In this document: positions 20,261-32,508 of the stretch, piece by piece | Layout of the letters: each line of letters starts with the position of its first letter | Numbering within the stretch: the stretch's first letter is position 1 | Source: Plantago elongata | Lineage: Eukaryota > Streptophyta > Magnoliopsida > Lamiales > Plantaginaceae | Direction of reading: 5' to 3' | NCBI GenBank assembly: GCA_036897095.1 | Contig: JAYMSP010000972.1 | Span: 1-38,165, forward strand | DNA length: 38,165 nucleotides | Notes under the pieces: model-generated | Database searches by the model: none | Told to the model about the DNA's origin: nothing | The model's input: only the letters and a program-made list of their open reading frames with translations | Made by a program: the position numbers and the translations under genes

Positions 20261-21819
20261 CCTTTAAATGTTGTTTGTAATGACTAAATATTAATATATG
20301 GTGGTTTTAAACGTTTGTGATATTTATTTAAATTAAATTGTTACTGGTTTAATTTTGATATGCATAATAATGACTTAATTATAGATGTATGAAAATGTTC
20401 TTGTTATAGTTTTAACGTAATATAGGGTAGTTTTAATCCTGTTTATTAATAATTTTAGCATGAACAAATGATTCTAGATCTTTAAAAGGTGCAACAACTA
20501 CGTGGGAAGAGTTGCTAGAGATGTATAAAAAACACTCAAATGAACTGGAATTTGCATCAGACACATCAAACGAGCGTCTAATATAATAATTTATTATTTG
20601 AGACACACCAGAATCTATGAAATTTACATTCATGTAATGACTCATTTTTCATTTTTAGACTTGGTTGTTGATGTTTTAATGAAATATGATAGACTTGTTT
20701 ACTTAAAATAATAAATATAATTTTAATTCTTTGTTCTTTTTTACTTCCAATAAAAAATTGTAAATGAAATCTTAAAACTGTAAAAAAAACATGCTTAAAA
20801 CTGACTTATACGTTTTTAAAATCACAAAAACTGAACTTTTTAACTCCCAACACAAAACTGCAAATGATATTTTAAAACTGTAAAAAAAAATACTAAAAAC
20901 TGTAAAAAAACATGCTTCAAACAAAAACTGAACATCTGATAAAATATAGTTAAAAAAGTGTAACATAGAATCTTAAAACAACAATATAATTCTTCACAAC
21001 AACAACGTACAATTTAAACTCCATGAAGAAAAAAAAACGGATAAGTCAGACTATAAAATGACGCAAAAACTGCAAGAAACAGATCAGACCGCAAAAACAG
21101 TTTATTTTTTTATTTTTACAAAAAAACTGTCATTTTCTAACAGTTCGACTAAATAAATTCATAACACTACCAACGAACAACAAGAATAAAGATAATAATT
21201 GATGTTTTCAAGTTTGAGATGATGTTCATTTTAATTTGGACCACAGATTGAGATTAAGTGGTCCTTGTGACCCTATGCAAAAATATCTATTCGTACGCTT
21301 CCAGTATTGGTCTGTAAAACTGGTGGTTCAATGGTTATGTAACCGCGGAACCCAGTTTTGCATTTGTCCAAGTGTAAAATCACAATTGTTTAGGACTTTG
21401 TGCCATAAATCTTGTAACTTAACTTGTAGTAGCAGCAAATTAGAAACAGTACTTTTCAATCAAGATGAAGATAGACATGTCTTTCTCAGTTGAGTGCAAG
21501 ATTTATACAGCTGTTTCATCTAAATCTTACTCAAATTGCACACTGATTTTCCAATAGTCCGCGTTTCCAGTCCATTCTTTATTCACATTTTTGTAACCAT
21601 GATTTTGGTCCAATCGCATCCAGATCACAATAGTTAGATGAGTGGCACGGTTTATCTTCCATGAGTTATCTGACTGTACCCATGTAGATATTGTGTCAAG
21701 GTAAGGTGAGCACCTTCATACATGAGTACATGACAAATCTTTGTCTATACATGCTCATCTGTTATTGATTGAATGTCAAAGTATAAGTGTAAAAGAAAAA
21801 CAAGGGAGCTCGAACTTTT
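20261..21819. other. AT-rich intergenic region without a recognisable gene
   Basis: This stretch contains many AAAACTG motifs between 20750 and 21130 but no defined repeat unit. An 85-codon open frame at 21236-21493 matches nothing that I know and has no supporting splice or start context. Confidence 0.5.
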
Positions 21820-22039
21820 TATACAGTAGTATCAAGCCTTTGTTCTTCGTTTGAATAGGGAAGAGAAAATGCATAGCCCAGAAAGAAGAACACAGCTTCA
21901 AACAAGCCAACTGTCGCAGTTTGATAACAGTACCTAACCTCACTAGTTCCACTGCCACTAAAGGGGATAACATTCCACCAATCATTCACATTCCGTTTGC
22001 AAGTCCATCGCCCATTGTCCTTGCATTTGTTGGATACAC
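21820..22039 (-). pseudogene. Orphan last exon of an OCT7-like transporter (copy D)
   Basis: The stretch matches the last exons of copies C and E, with an intact splice-acceptor context at 22040 and the VYPT-type exon start. The reading frame is broken: an insertion of a few bases near 21931-21940 splits the GLVRGCYQ-type TM11 motif, and the C-terminal ETKG region is damaged. No other exon of this copy is found in the 700 bases upstream, so it is a leftover of a deleted or partly duplicated gene. Confidence 0.85.
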
Positions 22040-22775
22040 CTGTGTAACAATACAAAAACATGAGAAGCAATAAACGGACAAACCCGGGTCTAGAAGTGAG
22101 CTATTCACAGCAGGGGTCTGAATGTAAGAAACTAATGGAGTTGTGATTTCATTATTACTCAGGGGATCTGCCTGTATGTTTCCCTGTGGATGATGCTGCT
22201 TGCAGTTCCAACTTCCAAGTGATTAAAAAATTGGATAGCATTCTCCAATTAACTAGACTAAGAAGTAAGAACCATAAGCATTAAGCTCCAGCTATTGCGA
22301 ACCAATAAACAATCAAATGCTAATCAGATAGTAACTGGTCTATCTAAGAGGCCAATTAAAATTTACCTTGATCAATGCTTTTGCCTCTGCGTTCTTATCT
22401 TGAATGCAGATTCGAGATCCAGTCAATCTGAGGAGCTTCATGAATCCAGACTTCGAAACAGAACCCATCCCAGCTAGGATAGACACCATAGTAAGGCCTG
22501 TACATCTTACGCAAATTTCACCAGTGACAGTGTAGCAAGTCCCAGATTTTTTAGGGAAGAATGCCGATAAGCTTCCTGAGGAAGGGTTAACCATCTATAT
22601 CTTCACCTAGGCTCCTTCAGTCAAACAAACGGAAACGAGGAAATAACAAAAAAGTCTGCACTTGCTGATCTTCACTGGCCTGGACCAAAGTAATAAGTTT
22701 CAAGCATAGTAATTAAAACATGTCCTTGTTTGATTGTTCTTTCAACTGTAGCAAAGAAGAAAAGATCGAATGGCT
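22040..22775. other. Spacer with an unrecognised open frame
   Basis: The position where copy D should continue is occupied by unrelated sequence. On the minus strand a frame from 22594 to about 22360 encodes RICIQDKNAEAKALIK and ends at a donor-like AAG|GTAAAT, so it may be a captured or orphan exon. I do not recognise it, and no partner exon is found. Confidence 0.35.
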
Positions 22776-24994
22776 TTATTCAGTATCTGCAGTATCTACT
22801 AATCCTCTGCCTTTTGTTTCAAGAGGAAACTAAAAAATACATAGCCCACAAAGAAGTAACACAACTTCAAATAAGCCAACTGCTGCAGTTTGATAACAGT
22901 CCCTCACTAGTCCTACTGCTACCAGAGGGCATACCATTCCACCAATTCGCCCCATTGCATTTGCAGTTCCGTCTCCTGTGGACCTTATAGTCGTTGGATA
23001 TACCTGTTTCGCATTAACAACAAGAAACTAAAAGACCAAATAACTGAACAAAACAAGTACTAAAGAACTTAAAGATTAGTTGTTGCCTGTACCTCCTTTG
23101 AGTAAACATTAGCTATCGAAAATCCTCCAGTAACGAGCATCCTAGCTACGAATAACAGAACTGTTGTGATAGTTCTGTTTTGATGCCACAGCAAGGGTAG
23201 CATTGCCACAAATGTTTTTAAGGTCATGACTTGCATAGTCAGTTTTCAACCTAACTTGTCCACGATAGCTGCTACTATCATAAGGCCAGGAAGTTCTGCA
23301 CAGTGAAATATAAGACAGCGTTAAAATTTAGAATTTCTTATGAAAATATAAGACATATTTGTAGACTCTTTCGATAGAGCAATCGAACCTGCAGTGCTGG
23401 TGATAAATGTACTAACATAGAGATTAGAGTCCTGGCCAGTGGGAAGGATAGCAAATGAGCCACATGCATTCTGTCTGCTACTCAGCTCAGAAGTGATCAG
23501 AACAATTCCATAGTATGAGAAAGTAAACGCAAAGTATAGAAACCATACAAGAAGAGTGGTCCTCAGTAAGGAGGAGGAGAATAGTACAGAAAGTGATTTA
23601 AGGTATGTTTTAGTGTAGCTTTTCAGTTTCTTAGGTGACGATAGAAGTGCTTCTCCAGATGACTTTTCTCCTCCGTTCAAGTCTGTAGTTGGATTACAGA
23701 GAAGAATGCCATTAGGAACTTCTGTTTGGTTTATTCGAGCCACTTTCTCTAGAACTAGTCATGCTTCATCGATTCTTCCTTTTGTACATAGAAACCTTGG
23801 TGACTCAGGTACAAAGCCAGAGATAAGCAGCACTGTCATAGATGGTATGCAAGACACTCCCAGAAGCCACCTCCATCCTAATCTTGGCATGATGATCTGC
23901 ATAAAGTTAGACAATTCCAATCAGATTCGAGTAAAACAAATGTAAGTGGGAACAAATGCAATGAGATGTGTTAATGCTATGCACCCAAGCAAGAGAAGCC
24001 TCAAGAACTGTTCCAAGGCTCCAGCAAGTTGAAATGGCTACCATCCAAGAACCTCTGTGTGAAGTTGGAATAAACTCCATAAACCATGTTGCAAACACTT
24101 GTGCGCCTCCCACGCCCATGCCGAGGAAACATCGAAAAATTAGCAATGCTTTGTAATTTGGGGCTAATGCACTTAAGATTCCTGATACAACTATCATTAT
24201 GTCTGCACTGATAAATCCTGCCCTGTAATAAAATGGCAGTAATTGGTATGTTTAGGCATATTTACGGATCACAAGAAAGTTGGGGGAAATGGGTGACTGT
24301 TACATCCATAATACACGAGCGCTTTAACCTATATGCAAACAATATAGGCCTAATGTGCTAGAAGCCACATTGAAGACACTTTTTTTATATCTATCAAATA
24401 ATCAAAACATCAACTTAATCCAAGCAAATGTCTTTCCATATACTCCTGATTTCTCAATCATATGTAAAACTCAGCGTGTGATGATGATTTTCGGAGGAAA
24501 ATACTCCCATCACAAGTTACAATCATTCCAACAGCGACGATCAAGTTCCTTGAAACAGGAAATCCTCATAAAACTCACATGTAAAGGCCTAATTGGCAGT
24601 TACGTTTATGGTCACAGAAGAAAATAGTCACGTTCTAAAAGCATCTGCAAATACTCCCTAGTCACTACAATCAATCCTACAGCTTAAAGTTTGATCATTG
24701 TAAAGGCCTAAATGGGAGTTACCTACCTTCTTCCATGTGCATCTGATATGAATCCAAAGAAATACGCTCCAACAAGCATCCCAAGAAAGATGATAGTCGT
24801 CAGTAAACTCTCCTCACTAGGAGAAAAGGTCCCATTCTGTTTTTAAGTGCTGGTCCTATGAAAGACAGCAGCATCATTTCTATCGCATCTGAGATCCATC
24901 CGAGCCCTGCGAAAGCAAGTGCAAGGGCCTGAAACCTTCCGAATCCAACCGCAGAAAGCGCTTTATCAGGTGTGTATCCACCTTCTTCATTCAT
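22776..24994 (-). pseudogene. OCT7-like transporter pseudogene (copy E)
   Basis: All five exons and their splice sites can be placed: 24994-24727, 24222-23985, 23896-23389, 23295-23093 and 23003-22776. The product is broken at several points. Exon 1 has two single-base insertions after FIGPAL (near 24806-24842), the cause of a shifted frame. Exon 3 has a TGA at 23759-23761 in the GRIDEA region, where the other copies have arginine. Exon 4 has a TGA at 23246-23248 in place of the arginine of the LGRK motif. Exon 5 has a TAG at 22830-22832. Two of the stops fit C-to-T change at CGA arginine codons. Exon lengths are otherwise like copy C, so decay began after duplication. Confidence 0.92.
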
Positions 24995-26307
24995 CTAAAG
25001 AATCGAATGCAACTCTTCTTTCTTTCTAACACACAATAATAATTGAACATGTGTTCACATATCTTGTCTCTCATTTGCTACTTAATTAGAGAATATGTCA
25101 AAAGTTGCTTCTAACTTCAAGAGACCACAAAGACTGTGACATGCACTTTATTCCTTTTGCTTATTTCCAAAACCAGGATAGGTAATGGTCCCCCGAAAGA
25201 AAGGAAAAAAAGAAGCTGCAGACTACTAATTCTAGAAGGAAATGAATTTCTAGACTCTGCGAATTTATCAACATCAAGGTCGTAAAAAGATAAGCAAGTC
25301 GGAACCTCGTCGCAGAACGGATTAAGTGGTATTCTTCTTTGTGAAATTAGAATTTTGACATCTAAAACTTCAATTACTGCAGATAATTTCTTTGTCAACC
25401 AAAAAACTGTTGCTCTCTGTCAATTACTATAAATGACATCACATAGAAATATAAAGAATAAACCACTATTTACTTTTGTTTGGAGTATCATAAAAATTCT
25501 CCTATCCTACTTTATTTAATGATACATAAAACTCCACGATATAAAAAATAATTGAATGTCAGAATTGTTAAATATCTACCAAATACCAATTGCCATTAAA
25601 AATGAGACAGGTGTGCAGAAACCCATGTTAAAAAGACAAATTTGGGGGAGAATAATATCAATAATACTAATAAAGATTGCATTTTTATTACCATGATAGT
25701 AAAATTCTTTACGCTACAGCAGCAAACCAGATCAAGATGACGAAATTTTAGCTTCTTAGATTGAGTCTTACTTGGCCTCGCAGAAAAGGTGTACACTTTC
25801 TCAGTATATTTAGCTCCAATTGAAGTGAAAGAAGAAGAAAAATCACAAGTTTTGCAGGTCCAGAAATAAATGAGAGATAATGAATAGGAGAATAATGTAC
25901 CTTCAATAAAGTCCGCTGAAATGTGGGAATTGATAGGTCTCGGATTTTGTTTACTAGGAGGGGTTATAGGTTCGACTCTAGTCGAGTGTGTACGAATTCG
26001 TGTTTTAATATATTCTTAGGTTCGTTTGTTTCGATTGATATTTTGAACGCAATGGGCGATGATCTATTCATAATTTAAGTTTATGTAATATGATTTAATT
26101 GAATTAATGTAATATGAATGTTGTATTGGTTTATGTTGTATTGGTTTATGTTGTATTGGTTTAATTCAATAAAGTCCGCAAAAATATTTGTTTATTTACA
26201 TTGAATTATGTCAAATCTCTATTGGCAGTAATGCATGCAAGCGCCAACCATATGTAGTTTGCAACACATTAGAACACCACCAGATAGTTAAAAATCTCAA
26301 TGCAGGC
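24995..26307. other. Intergenic region between pseudogene E and copy F
   Basis: No gene is recognised. It contains a 15-bp tandem repeat (26121-26165), a B-box-like GGTTCGACTCT near 25971 that may mark a SINE relic, and the 3' UTR of copy F near 26307. Confidence 0.5.
26121..26165. repeat. 15-bp tandem repeat, three copies
   Basis: TTGTATTGGTTTATG is repeated three times head to tail, the third slightly altered at its end. It lies about 150 bases past the stop of copy F. Confidence 0.92.
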
Positions 26308-28791
26308 CTACTTAACTGCAGGAGCAACATCATTCAGCTCTCTTCCCTTGGTCTCAATTGGGAAGAGCATCACGCTAATACCCGACAGCATTATTACCGC
26401 CTCGAATAAACCAATTGCCGCCATTTGATGGCAACCGGAAACCAATCCTACTGCTACAAGTGGACATAACATGCCCGCAATTCTTCCCATGGCGGTCGCT
26501 ACTCCACATCCTGTTGTCCTCACAGATGTTGGATATATCTGCAAATGGTAGTCAAAGGGTCATGGTCACTACTAGCCTATCAGTTGACTTAGCTGTCAGC
26601 TATAGTCAGCTTATCACTATCTAGTGTTGTGATAGAAATGAGATAATATTTACCTCTGGACAGTAAACACCAGCCACTGCAATGGTACTGATGGTGCACA
26701 TGCGGGCTCCAAACAACATAGATGTGGTTAATACTTCAGATTGCTGAATTATTAGTGGAAGAAGGAATATGAATCCCAATGCATACATAAGAACCATTGA
26801 AATTTTGCGACCAACTTTTTCCACGAGGAGTCCTGATATAATGATCCCAGGCACCTCTGTAATGATCAGATGAGTGAGATCAGATTACACAAATAAGCCA
26901 AGAAACCAAATGATCCATGAGAGTGAACTTCTCTAAGAGTACCTGCAAAACTTGTGATAAGTACATTTCTGTATAGGCTAGAATCTGTCAACTTTGATAG
27001 CAAGGAGTTTGTGCTGCTACAGTTGGTCTGCCCACTGCTTGTTTGGGAGGTCAATAAAACTACACCATAATAGGAGAATGAGTTTCCAAAGTATACAACC
27101 CACATGAGAAGCGTGGTTTTTGCTAATCGTGGTGATAAGAGTGAGAGTAGTGATGAGAACCCGGGTTTACGCTTGGTTATTTTGAAATTTCTAGGAGATA
27201 GTAACGGAGATTCTTCCGGAGAAGATTCTTCATCTAGCTGCTCAGGTATTTCATCAGAAACAAGAATGCCAGAAGGAAGCTCCATCTTGTTGACGGATGC
27301 CATTTTCCTCAAAATATTTTGTGCTTCGATGATTCTGCCATTCATGTATAGGTATCTCGGAGACTCTATGGTTAGAAAGTAAAGGAAAAATGCTGCCAGG
27401 CAAGGTACTGATGATAGAACAAGTAGCCATCTCCATCCTAAACTTGGCATAACAATCTGCATAATGAGTTATGACATTAACAACTTCAAAAGGTTTGCTT
27501 TTTAATACATAATGACAAAACTGCAGACAAGATTAGGCCTAAATGTCCCGAAAATGGGATGGTGGTTTCATGCAGTGAAAAGAAAATTCAAGAACACACT
27601 CATCATTCTAGTACTCAGAAAATAGATTCGGTCTGAAGTTCAGAGAAGACAAACATACAGAGATTATGTAAAACGAAAAGATGCATATTTCTTCTCTTCG
27701 ATCGCCATTAATTCAAATCAATGTAGCTCCAAATTTCGTAATCTATAGTGCCTGATAGTTTATTGATAACTGATTGTATAGTATGTGGTTAGCAAAGCCA
27801 CCAGAAAACTAGTATGCAAAAACCAGCTTAAATACTTTGAAATAGGCTGATTTTCATAAGCATAATCAAATCGCAACTATAATCCAAAGTTTTTGGGATC
27901 ATGTACTTGGTAGGAACCGAAAGAGTAAACAAGAGTTAACACACATAGCAACTCTAGAATTGTAACACAGTTGTAACATACATACCCATGCCAATGTAGC
28001 CTCCAGTATCGTTCCCATCGTCCAGAAAGTGGAATAGAAAACCATCCAAACACCCCTGTTTTGCACTGGCACAAACTCTAGAAACCAGGACGAATACACA
28101 GGTCCACCGCCCACACCAATGCCAACAAGCACACGGAAAATTATCAATGCCAAATAACCTTGGGAGAAAGAACTAAATACCGCGAACATGCTTGTTACTA
28201 CAGCTACACTTAGAAGGCCTATCCTGCTCAAACCAAATCAAGAAAATTTGATTTTTACCACCAAACAGAGTAACAGACACAAGTACAAGATTTGAACCTA
28301 CAAATAATTAGGGAATGAACATAAAAGCTTGCCTTCTTCCATAGTTATCAGATATGACACCCCACATATAACTTCCAATAAGCATCCCTGCAAAAACCAT
28401 AGTGGTGATCAAGCTCTCTTGCGCGGGCGAAAGCCCCCATTCGATTTTAACTGCGGGCCCTATAAACGAAAGGATCATCAGTTCCATTGCCTCAGCCATC
28501 GCACCAAGACCGGCATAAACCAATACAAGGGCCTGAAATTTCCCAAACCCCACTGATGAAAGTGCCTCATCAAGTGTGTAGACAAGCTCAACATCATTAC
28601 CATTCACAACCTGCTAACATTGGAACCACAATGCATCAAGAGCGAGAAAGCAAGCATTATATCAAACACCTTGTTGTTCATACTGAACATTTGAAATAAA
28701 CAAAGAACCAATCTTTATTCTACCTGGAAAAACTTAACAAACTTGCTTGCAACACTAAAAAATAGGAACTCTGAGTTACCTCTTGGTCCAT
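26308..28791 (-). CDS. OCT7: Organic cation/carnitine transporter 7 (copy F), six coding exons
   Basis: Predicted MFS transporter of the OCT7/NiaP family and close to the canonical form. Exons are 28791-28780 (12 nt, ATG plus three codons), 28610-28333, 28223-27986, 27456-26943, 26856-26654 and 26538-26308. They sum to 1476 nt and 491 residues with no stop. The second intron begins with GC (AAG|GCAAGC) rather than GT; the others are GT-AG. Motifs are AEAMELMILSFIGPAV in TM1, SDNYGRR in loop 2-3, ESPRYL after TM6, KPGFSSLLSLLSP and WVVYFGNSFSYYGVVLLTS in TM7, VEKVGRK in loop 8-9 and IETKGREL at the C-terminus. FGN-SYYGVVLLT resembles Arabidopsis OCT7 more than copies A-E do. Nicotinate or a related cation is the family-based guess for its substrate. 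Confidence 0.92.
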
Positions 28792-29969
28792 GATTTTCAG
28801 CAGAATTTGGTTGGTTCTTCTTCAGATGAGGTAAAACAAGCAGAAGAAACCGTGCTACTCAGTTACACAAAAATAATGTTACTAATATTTATTCAGACCA
28901 AGGTCCATTATTGCATTCCTTTTGTCCACATGTAATGATTCCTTTGTGCTGCTCAGATAATATATTACAATCAAACGTGCTCAAATTCCAATTAAATATT
29001 CAACAAAAGGTTCTTTATCTTCATCTAATCACCATTAAACTCAGAGAAATCAAGACCAATGATATATAGTACACATGGACTAAAGGAGACGTGAGCAACC
29101 GGTAATGACATGTATTTTGCCCCATAGTCATGATATAGGTCAGCTGAGGAGTCACATTACAACAAGAACACATAAATTATTCAAAATTTGTACTTAATGA
29201 GTAGAACTTGAAATCTTGAAATCTATGCCTTCAAGTTACTATTTGTCCATCACTTTCTTCTTGATTTGTATCTCTGTTTTCCCTTCCCATGAGATTTTTG
29301 ATACTTCCACCAAATATTTATTCATTTTTAATTTCTCATTTCACATGATAAATTCATCTTTGTCATTTCAAGTGAGGTCCCCTTAATATGCTGGGATTCG
29401 TGGAGCCATCATCGCCGTACGGGCACATATGATACTGGTACTCCCATTGCCCAGCAAATTTCATGCATTTGCTATTTTTAGTTGTACCATCAAACTTCAT
29501 ACATTATTAAAAAAAAATTACCCCACCACTAACAAATAACAAACAATCTCAACTTTATATAAAAATTAAATATTTTATTATTAAAAGTACAATTTCTCCA
29601 TCTTCTTCATTTTTTATCATTATTTAAATGTTTACAATAAACTACGCGCTAATGTATGAAATTTGATGGGACGAATAGAATACTAGAGTATTTATGTAGT
29701 GTTTTGAAAGTAGTCGAAAGTAGCAAAAAAATCTAGTGTAGCCTGCATAAACGGACAACACAAGACATTGAATTGTATATTATATTATGAATAATATAAA
29801 GGAAATTTTACATTTACAAATATAAGCTGGTATACTAGTTAGCAAAATCTAATGTAGACAAGTTCAATCATCAACTTATTACACAGCATTAACATGACAA
29901 AATAAGTACATATTTACAATTATAGTAGAGAAGTATTAGCATTAAAGGTTCAGTATGCCTGTCTAGAAC
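28792..29969. promoter_or_regulatory. Promoter of copy F and 3' region of copy G
   Basis: No gene is seen in this AT-rich spacer. The side near 28792 holds the promoter and 5' UTR of copy F, and the side near 29969 the 3' UTR of copy G. No TATA box could be assigned with confidence. Confidence 0.4.
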
Positions 29970-32508
29970 TTACTTATCTACAGCTGCAGCAATATCATTG
30001 AGCTCTCTTCCCTTGGTTTCAATTGGGAAGAGCAGCACACTAATACCTGAGAGTATTATTACCGCCTCGAACAAACCAATTGCCGCCATTTGATGGCAGC
30101 CAGAAACCAATCCCACCGCTACTAGAGGACATATCATGCCTGCTATCCTTCCCATGGCAGTTGCAACTCCGATTCCTGTTGTCCTAACAGATGTTGGATA
30201 TATCTGCAATATATTATAGGAGTGATTAGCTGATGGAGCTGCTTCATTGATTCAAGTTGGAAAGATAGTTTCATCAGTTTGTCAAAACAACAATTCTATG
30301 TATTTCATGCAGATGTTTGCAAAACATTTTCAAGAGCACATTGCGGATTTCTAAATCAGTTACAAGCAATGTCAACATTCCATAGATGCATAAAGAAATA
30401 CTATATGTATCCATAAAATCCTAAAATTTATGGGAGAAGAAGACGATTACCTCTGGACAGTAAACACCTGCCACCGTGTAGGTACCAATGGTGCACATAC
30501 GGGCTCCAAACAATAGAGATGTAGTTAACAAGTCACTTTGATGGAATACTAGTGGTAGAAGGAAAATGAATCCCAATGAATACATAAGAACCATTGAAAT
30601 TTTTCGACCCACTCTATCAACAAGCAGTGCTGATAGAACGAGCCCAGGAACCTCTGCAAATGGTCAGATAGTTGGAATCAGATAACACAAATAATCCAGA
30701 AAAAATAGAGGTAAAATCTATGCTACACAGGAACATAACTGTTTTATGAATTGATGTTCTCTAGAATACCTGCAAAACTTGTGATAAATACATTTCTGTA
30801 GAGGTTAGAATCACTCAACATTGTTTGCAAAACAACTGAGCCACATTCAGTCTGCCCGCTGTTTGATTGGGACGTCAATAAAACAACACCATAATAGGAG
30901 AACGAATTTCCAAAGTATACAATCCATGTGAGAAGTGTAGTTTTTGCTAATTCTGGCGATAAGAGTGTGGATAATGATGAGAAGCCCGGTCTGCGCTTGG
31001 AATTTTGAAAATTTCTCGGGGATAGTAATGGATAATCTTCCGGAGGAGAAGATTCTCTATATAGCTGCTCACGTACTTCATCAGAAGCAAGAATACCAGA
31101 AGGGAGCTCATTCTTGTTGGTCGCTGCCATCTTTGTCAATATATTCTGTGCTTCAGTGATTTTGCCGTTCATATATAGGTACCTCGGAGACTCTACCGTA
31201 AGAAAGTAAAGAAAAAATGCTGCCAGGCAAGGTACTGATGATAGCACAAGCAGCCACCTCCATCCTAAACTTGGCATAACAATCTGCATTTTAAGGTACG
31301 AGAAGTATATGAAAAGTTGTTTCACATGCTCCCTGAAATAGATCGTACGGATAACATTTTAACCCAAATTAGGCTCAAACTCCAGATATGGGAATGATCT
31401 CAGGGTTCTATATAAGGCTCAAGCAGTTCAAATATTTTCAAGAAACAATCACCATTCAAGTCCCTAGATGAAAGATTCAAACTGAAGGCCAATTACGACA
31501 ATTACGACAATTACAGTTCTTTGGCATGATGAGATGTGAATATATATATTGTTATTACCGGAAATTAAAATCAATAATATTCCAGCTTTCTTGAAGTGGT
31601 ACTAGTGGAACGAGTGAACAAGAGTGACTCTCAAAACTAGCCTTAGATCATAAACATATCAGTAACATACCCAAGCCAATGCAGCCTCCAATATCGTTCC
31701 AATAGTCCAGAAAGTGGAAAAGAGCACCATCCAACCACCTCTATTTCGCACAGGCACAAACTCTAGAAACCAGGCTGAGTACACAGGTCCACCACCCAGA
31801 CCAATGCCAACAACCACACGGAATATTATCAATGCTGTATAATTCGGGGAGAAAGCACTAAATACCGCAAACATGCTTGTTACTACAGCTACACTTAGAA
31901 GTCCTACCCTGGTCACACCAAAACATTGAACATTACTTGATACCACACATAAGCAAAATCATTACAAACATCAAAACTTGCAGAATAGAAATGCTTGCCT
32001 TCTCCCAAAGTTATCAGATAAAACACCCCACATATAATTTCCAACAAGCATACCACCGAAAACCACCGATGTAATCAGGCTCTCCTGCCCAGACGAAAGA
32101 CCCCATTTGGTCTTAACCGCAGGCCCAATGAATGACAGTATCATCACTTCCATAGCCTCAGCCATTGCACCTAGACCAGCATAAGCCAGCACTAGAAACT
32201 GAAATCTCCCAAATCCCACCACTGAAAGTGCCTCATCAAGTGTGTAGGAAGTATATCCAATCTCACCCTGGCTACCATCCACCACCTGCTCATTCAGAAC
32301 CAACAACAACAAGAACAGGGCAATTATTGAATTAAGATTTTATCAAACAGTTGGTGGGCAAATTCTTATGATGATTCAATCGTGAAAACTCAAGTACCCA
32401 TATACACAAAACACACAAACCCAGTCAAAAATCATGCATGTTTGCTTGAAAGCATAGAAATTAAAAGGGTATTGATGAAGAAAAAGATGGGGTTACCTGA
32501 TGGTTCAT
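29970..32508 (-). CDS. OCT7: Organic cation/carnitine transporter 7 (copy G), six coding exons
   Basis: The longest and most canonical member. Exons are 32508-32497 (12 nt, MNHQ), 32285-31999, 31908-31671, 31283-30770, 30653-30451 and 30203-29970. They total 1488 nt and 495 residues without a stop, close to the 500 residues of Arabidopsis OCT7. As in copy F, intron 2 starts with GC (AGAAG|GCAAGC) and exons 3-5 have the same lengths as in F. Motifs are AEAMEVMILSFIGPAV in TM1, SDNFGRR in loop 2-3, ESPRYLYMNG after TM6, YFGNSFSYYGVVLLTSQ in TM7, VDRVGRK in loop 8-9 and IETKGRELNDI at the end. F and G probably arose by tandem duplication. It is the first gene of the array in the direction of transcription. 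Confidence 0.93.
31491..31516. repeat. 9-bp tandem repeat in an intron of copy G
   Basis: AATTACGAC occurs twice followed by a third, partial copy. It is a minor local repeat between exons 3 and 4. Confidence 0.8.

Noticed and set aside
25965-25990. tRNA gene suggested by GGTTCGACTCT
   Set aside because: Only a B-box-like motif is present. No acceptor stem or cloverleaf could be formed from the surrounding bases.
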